Shown: piece by piece, positions 53,888-64,000 of the stretch
Numbering within the stretch: the first letter of the stretch is position 1
How the letters are laid out: every line of letters begins with the position of its first letter
Origin: an uncultured Schlesneria sp.
Lineage (GTDB): Bacteria; Planctomycetota; Planctomycetia; Planctomycetales; Planctomycetaceae
NCBI GenBank assembly: GCA_903904835.1
Contig: CAIVEI010000022.1
Location: 27,662 to 91,661, forward strand
DNA: 64,000 nt
Direction: 5' to 3'
The notes under the pieces: model-generated
What the model saw: the letters and a program-made list of their open reading frames with translations, nothing else
Told to the model about the DNA's origin: nothing
Databases searched by the model: none
Made by a program: the position numbers and the translations under genes

Positions 53888-54015
53888 TCCCGCTCAGTGC
53901 AACTGACATCATCGATCCATGCGCTACAATTCGTTGGGCGTTCCTCGATGCTGACTATCAAAAACGCGCCGAACCTTCGGACATCGTCGCTGCATTGAAG
54001 AATGCGCAAGAATAA
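53888..54015 (+). pseudogene. Possible C-terminal gene remnant
   Basis: A frame with no start codon reads about 42 residues ending at a TAA at 54013: TDIIDPCATIRWAFLDADYQ, then AEPSDIVAALKNAQE. The second half looks like an ordinary helical protein end rather than noise. No matching gene lies in the window. The remaining 53853-54163 shows nothing else. Weak evidence. Confidence 0.25.
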
Positions 54016-54163
54016 GTACGCCAAACCCGAGATTACGATTCCAACGCAATCTCCAGAGGCATCGCCTTGGGAGATCGCAGCAGCCAAGCTTGTCATGTTG
54101 TCAGGTCGCGCAGTGGGTCTACAATTGAGGAACCTCTGCCAGGTCAACGCTTGGGTGTCAGTA

Positions 54164-54643
54164 TTATCGAATGCGTTTGAAGTAGATCACTTTTGCCTCT
54201 CCTACGCCGTAAAAGTCTGGCACTCGTCCGCATTCGCTGTATCCGCGTTTGACGTAGAACTGGCGGACGGAGTCGAATGCAGCTAGAGAACTCGTTTCGA
54301 TCAATAACAGTCGGCCACCTGCCGACTGCACTTTCTCCTCAACGAACTTTAGCAGTTCGTCACCTATTCCCTGACGTTGGCTATCAGCGGCAACACCAAT
54401 CCACCAAAGATCCCATACACCGTCGGCATGTTCCGTCGGCGCAAAATAGGCCCACCCCTTCGCCGGGCTTGTATCTGTACTCGCCCAAACATGCGCCTGG
54501 TGGCCATCTCCCAAGCGACCCATGTGAAGTTCTTCCAGGACCCCTCCCAGTAAAGCTTCTGCTTCATCTGGCGCGAAGATTCCGGTTGATTCTGCAAGCG
54601 ACACAAGCGCAGCAGTTTCCGTTGGGACTGCCGTTCGAAACAA
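54164..54643 (-). CDS. GNAT family N-acetyltransferase
   Basis: 159 residues. The acetyl-CoA binding motif A reads VAADSQRQGIGDELLKFVEE (R/Q-x-x-G-x-G/A at about residues 90-95), preceded by strand 4 WDLWWIGV. Motif B follows in FDSVRQFYVKRGYSE. It transfers acetyl from acetyl-CoA to an unknown amine or protein. Similar planctomycete and proteobacterial proteins are annotated only as GNAT. It stands alone on the minus strand, away from the stress island, so no functional link is implied. Confidence 0.9.
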   Translation of the reverse strand: MFRTAVPTETAALVSLAESTGIFAPDEAEALLGGVLEELHMGRLGDGHQAHVWASTDTSPAKGWAYFAPTEHADGVWDLWWIGVAADSQRQGIGDELLKFVEEKVQSAGGRLLLIETSSLAAFDSVRQFYVKRGYSECGRVPDFYGVGEAKVIYFKRIR

Positions 54644-54965
54644 GAGAAATTCCTTTAATTGAAATCGCTTCCGTGACGCTCCGTCCTGGTTCGTTAATGC
54701 ACGGCGCTCATTCGATGCGGTAAGATCAGCTTAAGTTACAGGATTCCGCAAGTGTTTCTGCGACCTGGCAAATTGCCGGTCATGTGGTACCTGACGATTC
54801 GTCTGCAGACAAGCTGTTAGTGGCCGCCGAAATCCAATCGTTCTGCTCGCATCGGCAAAACGCCCGAAATCAACGTTGGCAAGCCAACGAGAATTGCCGA
54901 CGACCGCCAAAGTCGTCAGTCACGTCGCATTTTCTCGGGAAGGACTGGAAGGATGGCTATTATTG
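54644..54965. other. Intergenic gap
   Basis: 322 bases with no supported gene or structured element; only short frames of 60 codons or fewer occur. It probably holds the promoter of the GNAT gene. Confidence 0.4.
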
Positions 54966-55643
54966 CTAATGTTTCGAGTGCACCGTTGATCTGGATCGAC
55001 CCGCAGCAGCGTCAAGCTCTTGCGACTGACCCCAGAAGTACAGGATGGTTCCTGCGATGACGCCCGTGGCTGTAGCCGAGAGGACGGCTGCTGGACTTTG
55101 AGTGAACGTCGAGTTCTCGGCAGCGGCCTGTGTCGTCAGGACCAGCCCGACGACGCTGATTGCTAACCCGACGGCATCCGACACGATTTCTTTCAGGCTA
55201 AATCCGAGACGTGTCAGCACAACCAGCTTTCCCAGGCCAAGCTGCAGAGCGTAGCTGACAACTCCCGCAACCATCAGCGCAAATGCCACCCAATGAAATG
55301 CCGGGAATGCCAGTTTTTTCGCAACCACATAGATCGGCTGCAAGACCCCGGCGGCAACCTCTTTCGCCTGTGGGTTCTGGTCGAGTTGACGGGCAATTTT
55401 TGACACTTCTTCAGTGGTTATTTCCAAACCTTTTTCGGCCACTTCTTTGACTTTGTCCGTCGTCGATGGGCCGGATGGGGGAGCTTCAGATTTGTCTGAT
55501 TCAGACGATGGGGCTTCGGGTTTTTCAGGAGCTGAATCAACCGGTAAAGACGGTGCCCGTGGTGTTGTCGAAGTCTCTTCCTGGGCTTGTGCGAAACCTG
55601 TGCAACTGAATATGAGCGCTAACAAAAAGATGCGAGAAATCAT
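54966..55643 (-). CDS. Secreted-signal membrane protein with three helices
   Basis: 225 residues. A signal peptide (about 1-20, ending FAQAQ) is followed by a Pro/Ser/Glu-rich linker (26-62), a short amphipathic helix region (65-95) and three hydrophobic segments at about 113-135, 158-176 and 185-205. The C-terminus is basic with Arg and His. I do not recognise a named family. The layout suggests an inner-membrane protein with an extracytoplasmic linker. Divergent from a trypsin-like protease gene with a 159-base gap; a shared promoter region is possible. Confidence 0.75.
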   Translation of the reverse strand: MISRIFLLALIFSCTGFAQAQEETSTTPRAPSLPVDSAPEKPEAPSSESDKSEAPPSGPSTTDKVKEVAEKGLEITTEEVSKIARQLDQNPQAKEVAAGVLQPIYVVAKKLAFPAFHWVAFALMVAGVVSYALQLGLGKLVVLTRLGFSLKEIVSDAVGLAISVVGLVLTTQAAAENSTFTQSPAAVLSATATGVIAGTILYFWGQSQELDAAAGRSRSTVHSKH

Positions 55644-55802
55644 TTTGACAGTTCCTGGATCAGTTTTAAGGAATTCGACTTATGGTGATTATAACTCTCG
55701 AGCCCCGATTTGGGTACATTTATGTGACATTCGCCGACGTGGTTTGTGGTAATCTGAAGGCGATTTGCGATCAGACTTGAATGTTCAATAGAAATCCTCG
55801 AC

Positions 55803-56852
55803 ATGAAACGACTCGCCGCTTCGATTGCCTGTGTCACTTTCGCCGTTCTGGTATTGACGCTTTTGAATGGGCAGAAAACTCGTCCACAACTGGATGCTCA
55901 AGAATCCGCACGTACCTCGACGACGGAGAATCGATCGCAACCAACGGCCGTGGTGACCCAGCAAAAGGAGGAACGGACTGATTTGTCGCCGCCTGAATAT
56001 TATATCGAAGATGTGATCAAGATACTGACGACTGCTACGGAAGTGATGATCGAAAAGAAGATTTCCAAAACGGCCGTCGAATTACATGAGGAACTCGACC
56101 GGACGCAATTTACGCTCGAACTACCGAAACCCTCGAGGACGCCTGTGACGTCCCAAGAACTTTATCGCCGAGCAACGGAAAGCGTGTTTCTGGTTGCGGG
56201 GCTGACAAAACCGAGCGGAGACGAGACCGCATGGCAAACGTCGTTTTCAACGGCCTTTGTTGTGCACGAGGACGGAATCCTGTCGACCAGTGCTCATGTC
56301 TTCGACCACGATGATCATGACGATGCCGTCGTTGTTATGGATGTCCATGGCAAAGTCTATCCGGTTCTCGAAATCCTGGCAGCCGATCGAACTGGGGATA
56401 CGTGCCTGTTTCGAATCAGCAAGAGACAATTAAAGCCGCTAGCCCTGGGGCCGGCGGCTCATCCAGGTTCGCAAATCAGCGTGATCGGCCATCCCGGCGA
56501 TAGTTTCTTCTACTTTTCGGCAGGCCACATCGCCAATTATGAACGTGACGAAGAGGGCCTTCCCTGGTTAAACATCACTGCCGATTTCGGACAGGGATCA
56601 AGCGGTGGCCCCGTCATGGATGAAGCGGGTAATGTCGTTGGTCAGGTCAGCCGGACTTATACGCTGTATGCCGGAGGTGACGCGTCAAACCGCAGACGAC
56701 GTCCAAGAACCGTTAGACAAGCCGTCGATCACCGGCCAGATGACGGACCGGCCGAATCTGACGAGAACGCAGCCGTCAGAAAGCGAGCCGATCCGCAAAT
56801 GGTCTTTAAGGCCTGCACTCCCGTTGCATCCATTCGAGCATTGACGAAATAG
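55803..56852 (+). CDS. Trypsin-like serine protease, membrane-anchored or secreted
   Basis: 349 residues. An N-terminal hydrophobic segment (about 6-22) anchors or exports it. A linker of about 90 residues leads into a trypsin-like domain (about 120-290) with a complete triad: His165 in STSAHVFD, Asp199 in GDTCLF, and Ser267 in the GSSGGP loop. PDZ domains are absent, unlike DegP/HtrA. After the serine loop the sequence continues GNVVGQVSRTYTLYAGG, then an unusually Arg-rich stretch (about 294-335) before the expected P-Q-M-V-F-K ending. That stretch could be a compensated frameshift, since another phase reads more evenly there. Confidence 0.85.
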   Translation: MKRLAASIACVTFAVLVLTLLNGQKTRPQLDAQESARTSTTENRSQPTAVVTQQKEERTDLSPPEYYIEDVIKILTTATEVMIEKKISKTAVELHEELDRTQFTLELPKPSRTPVTSQELYRRATESVFLVAGLTKPSGDETAWQTSFSTAFVVHEDGILSTSAHVFDHDDHDDAVVVMDVHGKVYPVLEILAADRTGDTCLFRISKRQLKPLALGPAAHPGSQISVIGHPGDSFFYFSAGHIANYERDEEGLPWLNITADFGQGSSGGPVMDEAGNVVGQVSRTYTLYAGGDASNRRRRPRTVRQAVDHRPDDGPAESDENAAVRKRADPQMVFKACTPVASIRALTK

Positions 56853-56855
56853 GCT

Positions 56856-57650
56856 CTATTTGCCGAGCGTTTCTTTGAACAATGCTCGCATATCGGCCCA
56901 GCTCTTCTCATCGGCTTCTTTGTTGTAACGAAGTCCGTCAAGATTGAATTTTTTGGCTGCGACATCAGCTTCTGGAACCGTAAAGCTATGACGGGCGCCG
57001 GCGTACGAGTTGAAGCCATATTTTCCACCATTGGTGTCGAGCGCCGTACGGAATTGCTTAACCGTTTCTGGACTGATAAATGAATCGTCGGCACCATGAC
57101 AAATCAAGATCGACGCCTTGACCGATTTCACTTGATCGGCGGTCGGAATGACCAGGCCGCCGTGGAAGCTGACGACCGCTTTCAGATCTGTCCCTGCAAA
57201 TGCCAGTTGTTGAACTGTTGATCCCCCCAGGCAATAACCGATCGCGGCAATCTTCGACTTATCGCATTGCGGTTGCGATTTCAAAACCTCTAATGCTTCG
57301 AGTCCCCGCTTTTTCCAGTCGTCAACATTCGAGCGAAGCTGACCGGCCATCGCACTGGCGTCTTTGGGGTGATCGACGAGCTTTCCCTCCCCATACAGAT
57401 CCGCTGCGAATGCGACATAACCGAGTTTAGCGAGCTGGTCGACTCGTTGTTTCGCATAGGCGTCCAGGCCCCAGAATTCGTGGAAGACCAGTACGCCAGG
57501 CCGAGGTCCTTCGATCGCGTCATCCCAGGCAAGATAGCCAATACAGTCGACATCACCGTGCTTGTAGGTCACCTTTTTCGATTGGATGGCTCCTTCCGCC
57601 GATGCCGCCAACAGACACAATCCCATCACCAGTGCAAACGAACGCAACAT
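56856..57650 (-). CDS. Dienelactone hydrolase family protein, secreted
   Basis: 264 residues from the ATG at 57650, which has AGGAGG about 8 bases upstream (the frame extends to 57674 without benefit). Signal peptide about 1-20. Alpha/beta-hydrolase core with the dienelactone-hydrolase nucleophile Cys in GYCLGG, the Asp in CHGADDSF and the His in GARHSF, so the triad is Cys-Asp-His. FHEFWGLD near the start is typical. The family hydrolyses ester/lactone bonds; the natural substrate here is unknown. Its end lies three bases from the end of the convergent protease gene. Confidence 0.92.
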   Translation of the reverse strand: MLRSFALVMGLCLLAASAEGAIQSKKVTYKHGDVDCIGYLAWDDAIEGPRPGVLVFHEFWGLDAYAKQRVDQLAKLGYVAFAADLYGEGKLVDHPKDASAMAGQLRSNVDDWKKRGLEALEVLKSQPQCDKSKIAAIGYCLGGSTVQQLAFAGTDLKAVVSFHGGLVIPTADQVKSVKASILICHGADDSFISPETVKQFRTALDTNGGKYGFNSYAGARHSFTVPEADVAAKKFNLDGLRYNKEADEKSWADMRALFKETLGK

Positions 57651-57892
57651 GACAATTCCTCCTGAACGAAACATGGAAACGAACCAGACTGAATCGGATC
57701 GTAACGACCGACGAATAAGTTTTCATTAACATGGCTGAGGAAGTTGTAGGGTTGGCTGTTTTTTCGGTGGCACGACACGGAAGCCATGGCGTGCTGCGAG
57801 ATCGAATCATCATCAACACCAGCAGCGACGGTGCGCAAATATCGCGTTAGAATCAATTTGCCCCCAACTTTCTTTGTTCAGGAGCTTTCAAG

Positions 57893-58750
57893 ATGGATCT
57901 CAGTCCCGCAGTAACTTTCCGCCGAGCCCTCATGATATTGATGGGATGCCTGATCACGTCAGGAATCAGTCGAGCCGAGGACAAGCGAACGACAATGCTA
58001 TTGCAAACGTTTGTGAACGAGTTCGTTTCGATCACACCTGGCGAATCCAAGTTCCCGGCGTCGTTCAAGATGGGAAGCGATTCAGGAAGCTCCAGCGAGC
58101 AGCCGCAACACCTCGTGAAAATGTCACGCCCATTCTCCATGGCCAAATATGAGGTCCCGCAAAACCTGTATGAAGCCGTGATGGGATCGAACCCAAGTCG
58201 ATGGAAGGGGCCTCGAAATTCAGTCGAAATGATGACCTGGGACGACGCGAACGAATTCTGTGTGAAGATCACTCAACTGTTGCAGGCTGAAAAGTTGATC
58301 AATGCCGACGAAAAAATTCGGCTGCCAACCGAGACGGAATGGGAATACTGTTGTCGCGCAGGTACGGAAACGAAATACAGTTTTGGCGACAACCCCCAAA
58401 ACGAGAATGATAAGGCTCCGATCGCCACAATTCTCAATGACTACGCTTGGCATACTGGAAACGCGGCGGGGAATGACCCGCAGGTCGGTGCACTAAAACC
58501 CAACCCCTGGGGTTTGTATGATTTTCACGGGTATTTATGGGAATTCACCGCTGATCCATGGTCACCGGATTACAAACAGGCTGCAGAAAACAATCCACGT
58601 TCACTCGTTGATAACGAGACAAAATTGCTAGTGATTCGTGGCGGTTCGTGGAAAGATCACTTTGAAAAGTTGACGAGCACTTCAAGACGGAGTATCTCTC
58701 GTATAGGGAAAGACGATGCCGTTGGATTTCGCTGTGTGAAATCAAAATAG
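57893..58750 (+). CDS. SUMF1/formylglycine-generating-enzyme-like protein
   Basis: 285 residues, AGGAG about 8 bases before the ATG. A signal-like N-terminus (about 1-28) then an FGE-sulfatase domain: FKMGSDSGSSSEQPQH, KYEVPQNLYEAVMGSNPSRW, MTWDDANEFC, LPTETEWEYCCRAGTET, NPWGLYDFHGYLWEF and VIRGGSWKDH to GFRCVKS. True FGEs oxidise a sulfatase Cys and use two active-site Cys. The only close Cys pair here is in EYCCRAG and the C-terminal one is not clearly conserved, so it is likelier a non-catalytic, carbohydrate- or protein-binding relative. Cotranscribed with the next gene (14-base gap). Confidence 0.88.
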   Translation: MDLSPAVTFRRALMILMGCLITSGISRAEDKRTTMLLQTFVNEFVSITPGESKFPASFKMGSDSGSSSEQPQHLVKMSRPFSMAKYEVPQNLYEAVMGSNPSRWKGPRNSVEMMTWDDANEFCVKITQLLQAEKLINADEKIRLPTETEWEYCCRAGTETKYSFGDNPQNENDKAPIATILNDYAWHTGNAAGNDPQVGALKPNPWGLYDFHGYLWEFTADPWSPDYKQAAENNPRSLVDNETKLLVIRGGSWKDHFEKLTSTSRRSISRIGKDDAVGFRCVKSK

Positions 58751-58764
58751 CAGGAGCGACCACG

Positions 58765-59175
58765 ATGACGGAAAATGAAAGACGATTCACTTCCTCACAA
58801 CGTTGCCCGCATTGCGGTGTTGAAGCTCCCATGGAGATCATTGGCAGTCACACTTGGCTCAAGCGAGATGTGCCCGAACGAGATGCCTGTCAATCGAACC
58901 GGTCTGCCACCGTCTATGAATTGATTTCGTGCCCGGCCTGTGAGGAAGTCACTCTTCGATCGGACAACGGATCAGTTCCAAAACACCAGCGCCAGCAGAA
59001 CGTCCAGACCCAGCCACTTGAATCGACGAAACGACGCCAAGTTTTGGTTCCCGATCCATTCAAAACGGCGTACGCCGCCACATATGCATTTCGTAAACTC
59101 GACCCCGTCGCGTACGCCGCCATGCTTGGCCACTTGGCGACGATTCGTGAGTGCAATCGACATAAGCGGCTTTGA
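58765..59175 (+). CDS. Zinc-ribbon protein, DUF4145-like end
   Basis: 136 residues, AGGAG 10 bases upstream. Two Cys pairs (RCPHCGVE at about 13-17 and SCPACEEVT at about 54-59) could bind one zinc. The C-terminal AYAATYAFRKLDPVAYAAM resembles the closing helices of DUF4145 proteins, but the middle of that domain is much shortened. It follows the SUMF1-like gene by 14 bases and may be in its operon. Function unknown; the middle could be a truncation. Confidence 0.65.
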   Translation: MTENERRFTSSQRCPHCGVEAPMEIIGSHTWLKRDVPERDACQSNRSATVYELISCPACEEVTLRSDNGSVPKHQRQQNVQTQPLESTKRRQVLVPDPFKTAYAATYAFRKLDPVAYAAMLGHLATIRECNRHKRL

Positions 59176-59189
59176 TCACTTAACGAATC

Positions 59190-59669
59190 TCAGATTCCGT
59201 GTGACGTCATCTGAGTAAGCAGATTAATTGACTCGATTGCAGCCAATGAGGCTTCAATTCCCTTGTTTCCCGCCTTTCCGCCCGCACGATCAAGAGCCTG
59301 TTCCATCGAGCTGCACGTGAGCACGCCGAACGTGACAGGAACACCGCTTGAGAGTGACGCTTGCATGATGGCTGAGGCCATGGGGTGGTTAATGTATTCG
59401 TGATGCGATGTCTCACCCTGAATGACCGCTCCTAAGCAGACGACCGCGTTGAATTTGCCACTTTCAGCAAGCCGTTTCGCGGGCAGTGGAATTTCGAATG
59501 CGCCGGGAACGCGGACCACCGTAATTCGGTTGTCCGCAACTCCGTGACGACGAAAGGTGTCGATCGCACCAGCCAGTAAACGATCTGTGACGAGATCGTT
59601 AAATCGCGAGACGACGATGGCAACGTGAATGTCACCAGCAAGCAGATTTCCATCAAGAAGATTCGGCAT
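59190..59669 (-). CDS. ribH: 6,7-Dimethyl-8-ribityllumazine synthase
   Basis: 159 residues from the ATG at 59669. Makes lumazine from 5-amino-6-ribitylaminouracil and dihydroxybutanone phosphate in riboflavin synthesis. Conserved segments: [51 protein letters not shown] (with catalytic His in the HHEY region) and [18 protein letters not shown]. Length is standard. It starts 24 bases after the rho stop codon on the same strand, so rho and ribH probably share a message. Confidence 0.96.
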   Translation of the reverse strand: MPNLLDGNLLAGDIHVAIVVSRFNDLVTDRLLAGAIDTFRRHGVADNRITVVRVPGAFEIPLPAKRLAESGKFNAVVCLGAVIQGETSHHEYINHPMASAIMQASLSSGVPVTFGVLTCSSMEQALDRAGGKAGNKGIEASLAAIESINLLTQMTSHGI

Positions 59670-59693
59670 CAAGAATTGATCCTTGTACTTTTA

Positions 59694-61226
<1,533 letters not shown>

Positions 61227-61695
61227 GATGTTTTTGGGAAATGTACTTTGGAGGGGAAGGGTTGTTTGAAACTTAATGTCGTTAACGGAATCGTTACGAC
61301 GAACTCGTTTCGATTGTCGATGCTTCTATAAACTCGCTCGGACGGACATGCCGAAGTACAGAACGCCGAACCGTGATTTGCAATGGATTCTGCTTACACC
61401 AAACTGGGGCAAGCACACAGCTGTTCAAAGGATTGGGATTCAGTAGACGGTAAACAACGGAGGGTGACTTTCAAGCAGTAGAATTGTTTTGGCGATTTTG
61501 CGCTCGGAATGCAACTGAAAAATTCAGACTTTTGCAGAATCTTTCAAACATGCTGTCAAACCCGTTCTCTGAATTTTTGCCAGATTCTACTTGCCGAACC
61601 AGGATTGGATGGGTAGTCTTCCAGACGCTTTGTCTCTGAATGCCTGTGGAATCGTACTTTCACAGCTTTTCTGATTATCGTTTGGGAGACGGACA
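61227..61695. other. Divergent intergenic region between rho and the coiled-coil gene
   Basis: 469 bases without a gene. I looked for a structured rho leader and found none I could support. A long minus-strand frame at 61556-62248 is antisense to the next gene and is rejected. Confidence 0.4.
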
Positions 61696-63195
61696 GTGAC
61701 CGAAGAACTTCGTTCAAAACTACAACCTGTGCAACGTCGTCAACTGTTGCAGGCGATGACAACTTGGATGATCTCGGGATTACTGTGCGGTGCTGCGGTC
61801 GCTTTTGGCTGTGCAATCGCTCGTCTCTCTCTGAATTGGCTGGACGGCGGATGGATGGCTGGGCTGGCACTCTTGGTCGGCCCACTGCTCGCCGGCTTAT
61901 TTGCGATTGTCTGGCATTTGCCACGGCCCAATTGGATTGCCGCAGCTCAAGCAGTTGACCGTCACTATGGATTGAAGGACCGTACCGAATCGGCGCTGGA
62001 TTTCGCAGGACGAAAAATTCCTGCTGATAAACAGGGCTTTGCTGAACTGCAACTCGCTGACGCCATGCAGCATTTGAACCACGTCGATGCCGATATCGTC
62101 GCTCCCTTAAAGCCGCCACGACTGTTGCCTGGCGCTCTCGTGGCGACAGCCGCCGCAGTGATTTTCTCATTGCTTCCCCTGAAACAAGAAGAAGCTTCTG
62201 CTGGCGCAAAGGCCCCGGACGAGCAAATCGTCGCGGAAGCCCAGGCAATGGAAGAAAGCATCAAGGAACTGGAAGATGAATTCAAGAAGGATTCGGACCC
62301 TGAATTAGAGCAATTGCTCAAGGAATTAAAGCAAAAGGCGGAAGAGCTCAAAGAGCCTGGCGTCGATGTGAAAGAAGCACTTGCCAAGATTTCCGAAATG
62401 CAGGCGGCCATTCAGTCAGCTCAAAGCCAGTCCAGCCTCGAACAAGTCGATCAACAGCTTCAGGAAATTGGCGAGGCGATGGCGTCTGCCAAAGCTCTTG
62501 AAGGAGCGGGCCAGGCGTTGGCAGAAGGCAAATATGATAAGGCAATGAAGGAACTCGCTGAACTGAGTGATCTCGAATTTGATCGAAACGAAGCGAGAAC
62601 AACCGTTGAAAAACTCAAAAAAGCGGCAAAGCGATCCGGCAACGGGGCTGACGGGGCGATCAGCGAAGCGGCCAAGGACATTGCTGAAGGGATTGAAGAT
62701 GACGATGATGACAAGGCAATGAATGGTGCCCGGCGTCTGGGAGATAAAGTCGGCAAACAAGCCCGCAAGAAGAAAATCAACGATCTGTTAAACGCCGAAT
62801 TGGCTGAACTGAGCGACAGGAAATGTAACTGCCAGAAGAACAGTACCGCCAAAGGAAAGAAAAAGCAGAAGTCAAATAATTCCTCCGAGAACTGGGGAAT
62901 GTCGGAAAGCGGAAATATTGATGGGGACCCGACCAGTCTCAACTCCAGTGCAAATCGAGAACAGGTCACCGGCATTGGTGGTGATGGGGATTCCGACTTT
63001 GAAACCAGTTCTTCGTCTGAAGGGCGTCAAGAATCGCAACGTGGTTACAAAGAGGTCTACCAGAAATACAAGAAAATGAGTGAAGCGGTATTGGAGAACG
63101 AACAAATCCCGTTAGGTCATCGCCAGACGATTCGTCGATACTTTGAATCGATTCGTCCGCAACAAGGTGAAGAAGCACCAGCGAAAACGGAGTAG
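61696..63195 (+). CDS. Membrane-anchored acidic coiled-coil protein
   Basis: 499 residues from a GTG at 61696 with GGGAGA about 9 bases upstream. Two hydrophobic helices near the start (about 27-45 and 55-73), a soluble segment, a third helix near 146-162, then a long Glu/Lys/Gln-rich coiled region (about 180-360). It ends in a Cys-containing SDRKCNCQKN, a Ser/Asn linker and a folded end with YKEVYQKYKKMSEAVLENEQ. The plan recalls planctomycete proteins encoded near MoxR/DUF58/VWA genes, but none is adjacent here. Compare the gene at 7644. Function unknown. Confidence 0.85.
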   Translation: MTEELRSKLQPVQRRQLLQAMTTWMISGLLCGAAVAFGCAIARLSLNWLDGGWMAGLALLVGPLLAGLFAIVWHLPRPNWIAAAQAVDRHYGLKDRTESALDFAGRKIPADKQGFAELQLADAMQHLNHVDADIVAPLKPPRLLPGALVATAAAVIFSLLPLKQEEASAGAKAPDEQIVAEAQAMEESIKELEDEFKKDSDPELEQLLKELKQKAEELKEPGVDVKEALAKISEMQAAIQSAQSQSSLEQVDQQLQEIGEAMASAKALEGAGQALAEGKYDKAMKELAELSDLEFDRNEARTTVEKLKKAAKRSGNGADGAISEAAKDIAEGIEDDDDDKAMNGARRLGDKVGKQARKKKINDLLNAELAELSDRKCNCQKNSTAKGKKKQKSNNSSENWGMSESGNIDGDPTSLNSSANREQVTGIGGDGDSDFETSSSSEGRQESQRGYKEVYQKYKKMSEAVLENEQIPLGHRQTIRRYFESIRPQQGEEAPAKTE

Positions 63196-63396
63196 AAACA
63201 ATCCGTCAATCAGAGGTGGTAAGTTCGAAAGGCCCCGGTGGGCGTGCCGAAAAAAGTCTTTTTGCCCTGAATGGCCAATAGATAACAGCCGGGGCCAAGC
63301 TCGCTTCGAACGCCCCCCTGGAATACGATCAAACAATAATGGAGTCCCCTGAAGGGCAACGCCCTGAAGGCCTTTTCTTCGGACTTCATTTTCATG

Positions 63397-63482
63397 TGCC
63401 ACTGCTTCGGACTCCTCGGAGAAGCAGTGGGTGATGAAACCGTTATCTCGCGATCTCGTTCCCAAGCTCCAGCTTGGGAACG
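63397..63482. repeat. Two palindromes in terminal intergenic region
   Basis: A perfect 10+10 inverted repeat (CCACTGCTTC at 63399-63408 against GAAGCAGTGG at 63421-63430, 12-base loop) is followed by a 12+12 palindrome (63457-63482, arms CGTTCCCAAGCT / AGCTTGGGAACG, 2-base centre). Both look like REP-type dispersed repeats. No gene occurs in 63196-64000. Confidence 0.75.
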
Positions 63483-63712
63483 CCTCTCGTCGAAACTCCG
63501 CTTCGTGAATCGCGATCGGCCTTCCATCCAAAACCTCGATCCCTCTTCCATCCATTTCTTCCATCCATCGTCTCACCGAAGTTCGCAAAAAGTTGGCCAA
63601 GTTGGTCAAGTTCCCTTTTTTATGGGGTTTGCGAGGGTTTGAGTGTGGTCAAGTTCACCAGGGTCCCACCCATTTTCGTCCCCGCCACTTGCAGGAAATT
63701 CAAAAGAATTCA

Positions 63713-63836
63713 GCCACGGATGGACACAGAACCACACGGAAAAAGAGAAGCAAATCCTATGAAAGGCATTTACGACTCCTTTATCTTTATTCACCTGTAT
63801 TGCATTTTTCCGTGTGAATCCGTGTTCATCCGTGGC
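63713..63836. repeat. Long inverted repeat in terminal intergenic region
   Basis: Arms of 31 bases at 63713-63743 and 63806-63836 are inverted repeats with 27 of 31 positions paired, starting GCCACGGATG and ending ACACGGAAAA. The spacer is 62 bases. The GCCACGGATGAACACGGAT-type text is a familiar dispersed repeat in many genomes. The flank (63840-64000) is rich in CTCTGTG/CCTCCGTG text and looks repetitive too. Confidence 0.75.
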
Positions 63837-64000
63837 AAAAGCTTCGCTCTTTCTTCCCCTGCATAGATCGATAACTCTACCGTTCGACGCGGGAATCCGA
63901 GCTCTCTTCTTCCTCTGTGTTCTCTGTGCCTCCGTGTTTCAGGCTTCTGAATCTCTTCTCTTGAAATCTTCGTTCGTCTGCGATCCCTCTTCAACCTGTG

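Noticed and set aside
53854..54147. 97-residue minus-strand frame in the gap after the small membrane gene
   Set aside because: No SD, no motif, and the plus strand offers a more protein-like remnant; neither is strong.
61556..62248. 230-residue minus-strand frame
   Set aside because: Antisense to the membrane coiled-coil gene, which has a good SD, membrane helices and sensible composition.

Overview
The window looks like a chromosomal segment of a Planctomycetes bacterium, most likely order Planctomycetales. This is an inference from gene content. It holds two DUF1501 'sulfatase-like' proteins, long WD40 and PQQ-propeller proteins, carboxypeptidase-regulatory-like repeats, squalene-hopene cyclase, a PadR/HAAS-type pair, SUMF1-like and ThuA-like proteins, an Ala/Lys-rich H1-like peptide and several palindromic dispersed repeats. 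I see no rRNA, tRNA, CRISPR array, phage or intact insertion sequence.

Layout. 0-7.2 kb: a 5'-truncated secreted repeat protein, a WD40 protein, an Rpn-type nuclease gene with the decayed tail of a second copy beside it, and a DUF1501 protein. 7.3-13.4 kb: a Lys/Glu/Gln-rich secreted coiled-coil protein, a UxaE-like tagaturonate epimerase divergent from an SDR oxidoreductase, and a ThuA-like protein. Two copies of one ~135-bp palindromic repeat sit in the two divergent intergenic regions here. 13.5-23.5 kb: squalene-hopene cyclase, an H1-like peptide, RecG, an MFS transporter, an aldo/keto reductase, SpeD, FolE and a small membrane protein. 23.6-38.1 kb: a 1,567-aa PQQ-propeller protein, then on the minus strand a terpenoid-cyclase-fold repeat protein and two paralogous membrane-anchored VWA proteins, a PadR/HAAS pair and a second DUF1501 protein.

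38.4-53.9 kb is the most interesting part: a one-directional (+) stress and Kai island. In order it encodes a BON protein, a YflT-like stress membrane protein, Dps, TspO, a second BON protein, a six-BON secreted protein, a DksA/TraR zinc finger, a DUF1573 protein, a KaiC-like ATPase, two KaiB-like proteins, a PAS hybrid histidine kinase, a REC-DUF2294 protein, phosphoketolase and a small membrane protein. Three loci in it (before BON 1, BON 2 and kaiC) carry the same structured 5' leader: a small hairpin with an internal loop, a 12-13 nt linker, then a GC-rich terminator-like hairpin with 7-8 U just before the start codon. Paired positions change together between copies. This looks like an attenuator or RNA switch that I do not recognise, linking the island into one regulon.

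54-64 kb: a GNAT acetyltransferase, a small membrane protein, a trypsin-like protease, a dienelactone hydrolase, a SUMF1-like protein with a zinc-ribbon protein, rho-ribH, a membrane-anchored coiled-coil protein, and a terminal gene-free stretch full of palindromic repeats.

Starts were chosen by family length and Shine-Dalgarno (SD) position. All assignments come from reading the sequence, with no database search. Residue positions are approximate counts.
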